A stretch of DNA of 7,101 nt, from contig SFZB01000051.1 of the NCBI GenBank assembly GCA_004558975.1, forward strand, positions 1-7,101, read 5' to 3'. The notes below the pieces were generated by a model that saw only the letters and a list, made by a program, of their open reading frames with translations, was not told where the DNA came from and made no database searches. Source of the DNA: a bacterium. Its GTDB lineage: Bacteria; Bacillota; Clostridia; Oscillospirales; CAG-272. Positions within the stretch are counted from its first letter, which is position 1. The number at the start of each line of letters is the position of its first letter. The position numbers and the translations under genes are program-made. Shown one piece after another: positions 5,348 to 7,101 of this stretch.

Positions 5348-6937
5348 TTACGCTTTGCCGCGCGCCGCGAGGTACTCCTCGTAGGTGCCGCGGAAGTCGA
5401 ACATTCCCTCGGGCGTCACCTCGATGATACGGTCGGCGACCGTGCTCATAATCTCATAGTCGTGCGACGCGAAGAGAATGTTGCCGTTAAAGTCACGCAT
5501 ACCGTTGTTGACGGCGGTGATGGATTCCAGGTCGAGGTGGTTGGTCGGCTGGTCGATCACCAGCATATTGGAGCCGAACAGCATCATGCGCGAAAACATA
5601 CACCGTACCTTCTCGCCGCCGGAGAGGACGTTCACCGGCTTGTACACCGCGTCGTTTGAGAACAGCATACGACCGAGGAACCCACGCAGATAGGTCTCCT
5701 TCGGATCCTTGGAGTAGGGGCGGATCCAGTCGAGAATGGACTCGTCATGCCCCTCGAAATACGGCGTGTTGTCCCGCGGGAAATAGGACGTAGTGATTGA
5801 GACGCCGAAGTGGAATTTCCCCGCCGTCGGCGTGAGTTCTTCCATCAGGCACCGGAAGAGCGCCGTCACCGACCGCTCGTCGCCGACGAAGCCGATCTTC
5901 TCCCCCCGCCCGACAAGGAACGACACATCGCGGAACAGCGTCTCGCCGCCCTCCTCGTAGCCGAGCCCCTCGACCTGCAGAATGTCTTTCCCTGCTTCTC
6001 TGTCCATATCGAACCCGATGAAGGGATAACGGCGGGAGGAAGCCGGCAGTTCCTCGATCGTGATCTTCTCGAGGAGTTTACGGCGGGAGGTCGCCTGATT
6101 GGACTTGGACTTGTTCGCGGAGAACCGCGCGATAAACGTCTCGAGCTCGCGGATTTTGTCCTCGGCGCGCTTGTTCTGTTGTTTCATCATGCGTTGCATG
6201 AGCTGGGAGGACTCGTACCAGAACTCGTAGTTACCGACGTACATCTTGATTTTGCCGTAGTCGATATCGACGATGTTCGTGCAGACGTCGTTCAAGAAGT
6301 GACGGTCGTGCGAGACGACCAGCACCGTCCCGAAATAGTCCATGAGGAACTCCTCGAGCCAGTGTACGGCATCGAGGTCGAGACCGTTCGTCGGCTCGTC
6401 GAGCAGAATAATATCCGGGTTGCCGAACAGCGCCTGCGCGAGGAGCACCTTGACCTTCTGGCTCTCTTCGAGCGACGCCATGGTATCATAGAGCAGGTCG
6501 GCGGACAGCCCCAGCCCCTGGATTAAACGTGAGGCGTCGGACTCCGCCTCCCAGCCGCCCATCTCGGCGAACTCGGCTTCCAGCTCGGAGGCGCGCAGTC
6601 CGTCCTCGTCGGAAAAGTCCTCTTTCATGTAGATGGCGTCCTTTTCCTTCATCACGTCGTACAGTTTCGGGTTGCCCATGATGACGGTGTCGAGGACGGT
6701 ATATTCGTCAAAGGCGAAGTGGTTCTGTTTCAGAACCGACATTCTCGTCTTGTCGGGGATCGAAATCTCGCCGCGCGTCGGCTCGAGCTCGCGGCACAGG
6801 AGTTTTAAGAACGTCGACTTCCCGGCGCCGTTCGCGCCGATGATGCCGTAGCAGTTCCCGTTCGTGAATTTGAGGTCGACGTCCTTGAAGAGCGTCTGCG
6901 TGCCGAAGGCAAAGGTCAGGTTGCTGACTGTAATCAT
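5348..6937 (-). CDS. ABC-F family ATPase, YkpA/YbiT-like
   Basis: A 529-residue soluble protein with two ABC nucleotide-binding domains and no membrane segment, as in ABC-F proteins that act on the ribosome. NBD1 (1 to about 235) has Walker A GANGAGKST (34-42), Walker B IILLDEP (176-182) and the switch SHD (209-211), but its signature is LEES (156-159) instead of LSGG. A charged helical linker (about 240-295) joins NBD2, which has an intact signature LSGGE (438-442) and SHD (491-493). Its Walker A position reads GDERSVTAL (352-360) with no lysine, and its Walker B ends IDQP (461-464), Gln replacing the catalytic Glu. The LRGFLGRMLFS stretch (417-427) fits the YkpA/YbiT branch, which is not known mainly for antibiotic resistance. 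AGGA (6947-6944) lies 6 bases before the ATG. It leads the ABC-F/rsmG unit. Confidence 0.93.
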   Translation of the reverse strand: MITVSNLTFAFGTQTLFKDVDLKFTNGNCYGIIGANGAGKSTFLKLLCRELEPTRGEISIPDKTRMSVLKQNHFAFDEYTVLDTVIMGNPKLYDVMKEKDAIYMKEDFSDEDGLRASELEAEFAEMGGWEAESDASRLIQGLGLSADLLYDTMASLEESQKVKVLLAQALFGNPDIILLDEPTNGLDLDAVHWLEEFLMDYFGTVLVVSHDRHFLNDVCTNIVDIDYGKIKMYVGNYEFWYESSQLMQRMMKQQNKRAEDKIRELETFIARFSANKSKSNQATSRRKLLEKITIEELPASSRRYPFIGFDMDREAGKDILQVEGLGYEEGGETLFRDVSFLVGRGEKIGFVGDERSVTALFRCLMEELTPTAGKFHFGVSITTSYFPRDNTPYFEGHDESILDWIRPYSKDPKETYLRGFLGRMLFSNDAVYKPVNVLSGGEKVRCMFSRMMLFGSNMLVIDQPTNHLDLESITAVNNGMRDFNGNILFASHDYEIMSTVADRIIEVTPEGMFDFRGTYEEYLAARGKA

Positions 6938-7101
6938 GTCGTTTCCTTTTCGGTGTTTTTCGGTTGCACCGCCGGGTGCCCGGCGGAAAGTAACTCATAT
7001 TATGATACCTTTTGTGCCCTTTTCATATGTGAACGTTCTGTAAACAATACCCCTCGCCCGCGCGCAATCTTACATTTTCTTATCAAAACCTTATATAGAA
7101 A
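6938..7101 (-). other. Leader and upstream region of the ABC-F gene
   Basis: 164 bases with no convincing gene. The proximal part is the ribosome binding site and an A-rich stretch, then a GC-rich hairpin (6969-6986). TATCAT/CATAAT-like sequences around 7000-7007 could be a -10, but I find no good -35 at 17 bases. The distal part (about 7055-7101) is AT-rich with TATATAAG and may hold the real promoter or the edge of another gene. A GAACGTTC palindrome lies at 7031-7038. Confidence 0.4.
6969..6986. other. GC-rich hairpin in the ABC-F leader
   Basis: CCGCCGGG (6969-6976), TG and CCCGGCGG (6979-6986) form a perfect 8-bp GC hairpin about 30 bases ahead of the ABC-F start. No T run follows on either strand, so it is not a standard terminator. 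It may be an mRNA leader structure. Confidence 0.6.

Noticed and set aside
6708..6998. 96-codon minus-strand frame overlapping the ABC-F start
   Set aside because: It overlaps the ABC-F coding region out of frame and has a low-complexity basic sequence. Only its first codons could matter as a leader, so it is mentioned there and not called as a gene.
7031..7038. GAACGTTC as a LexA (SOS) box
   Set aside because: The Gram-positive SOS box needs GAAC and GTTC separated by four bases; here they abut, so it is only a short palindrome.

Overview
The window reads as chromosomal DNA from a Gram-positive-type bacterium, most likely an uncultured member of the Clostridia (an inference from protein style, not a database match). 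Supporting signs are AGGAG-type ribosome binding sites before every gene, near-consensus TTGACA/TATAAT promoters, hairpin-plus-T-run terminators, a Firmicutes-style ArgRS and a YkpA/YbiT-type ABC-F protein. Every gene lies on the minus strand, so transcription runs from high to low coordinates. Most of the window is GC-rich. The acetyltransferase gene at the left end is clearly more AT-rich.

In transcription order: (1) an ABC-F ATPase (6937-5348), preceded by a 164-base leader with a GC-rich hairpin, and rsmG (5337-4594), which follows 10 bases later. This pair ends at a strong terminator (4562-4587). (2) A perfect-consensus promoter (4540-4512), overlapped and flanked by palindromes, starts an operon of a cytidylate-kinase-like NTPase with an unusual C-terminal extension (4479-3658), argS (3658-1940, one-base TGATG overlap) and yebC (1910-1185). 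(3) A separate promoter (1128-1100) drives a tRNA-Gln(UUG) gene (1084-1008), which ends at a long perfect hairpin terminator. (4) Two 174-bp tandem repeats (628-975) follow. They appear to be built from degenerate, oppositely oriented tRNA-Gln fragments plus copies of the terminator hairpin. (5) A GNAT acetyltransferase (526-83) has its own extended -10 promoter and terminator.

Most of the genes serve translation: tRNA charging (argS), decoding (tRNA-Gln), 16S rRNA methylation (rsmG), relief of ribosome stalling or regulation (yebC), and ribosome-associated ABC-F function. The core is ordinary housekeeping. The parts most worth a second look are the tRNA-Gln-derived tandem repeats, the ABC-F protein whose motif losses all fall in one of its two composite ATP sites, the ParB-like tail on the kinase-like protein, and the palindromes around the consensus promoter. 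I see no CRISPR array, transposase or phage gene.
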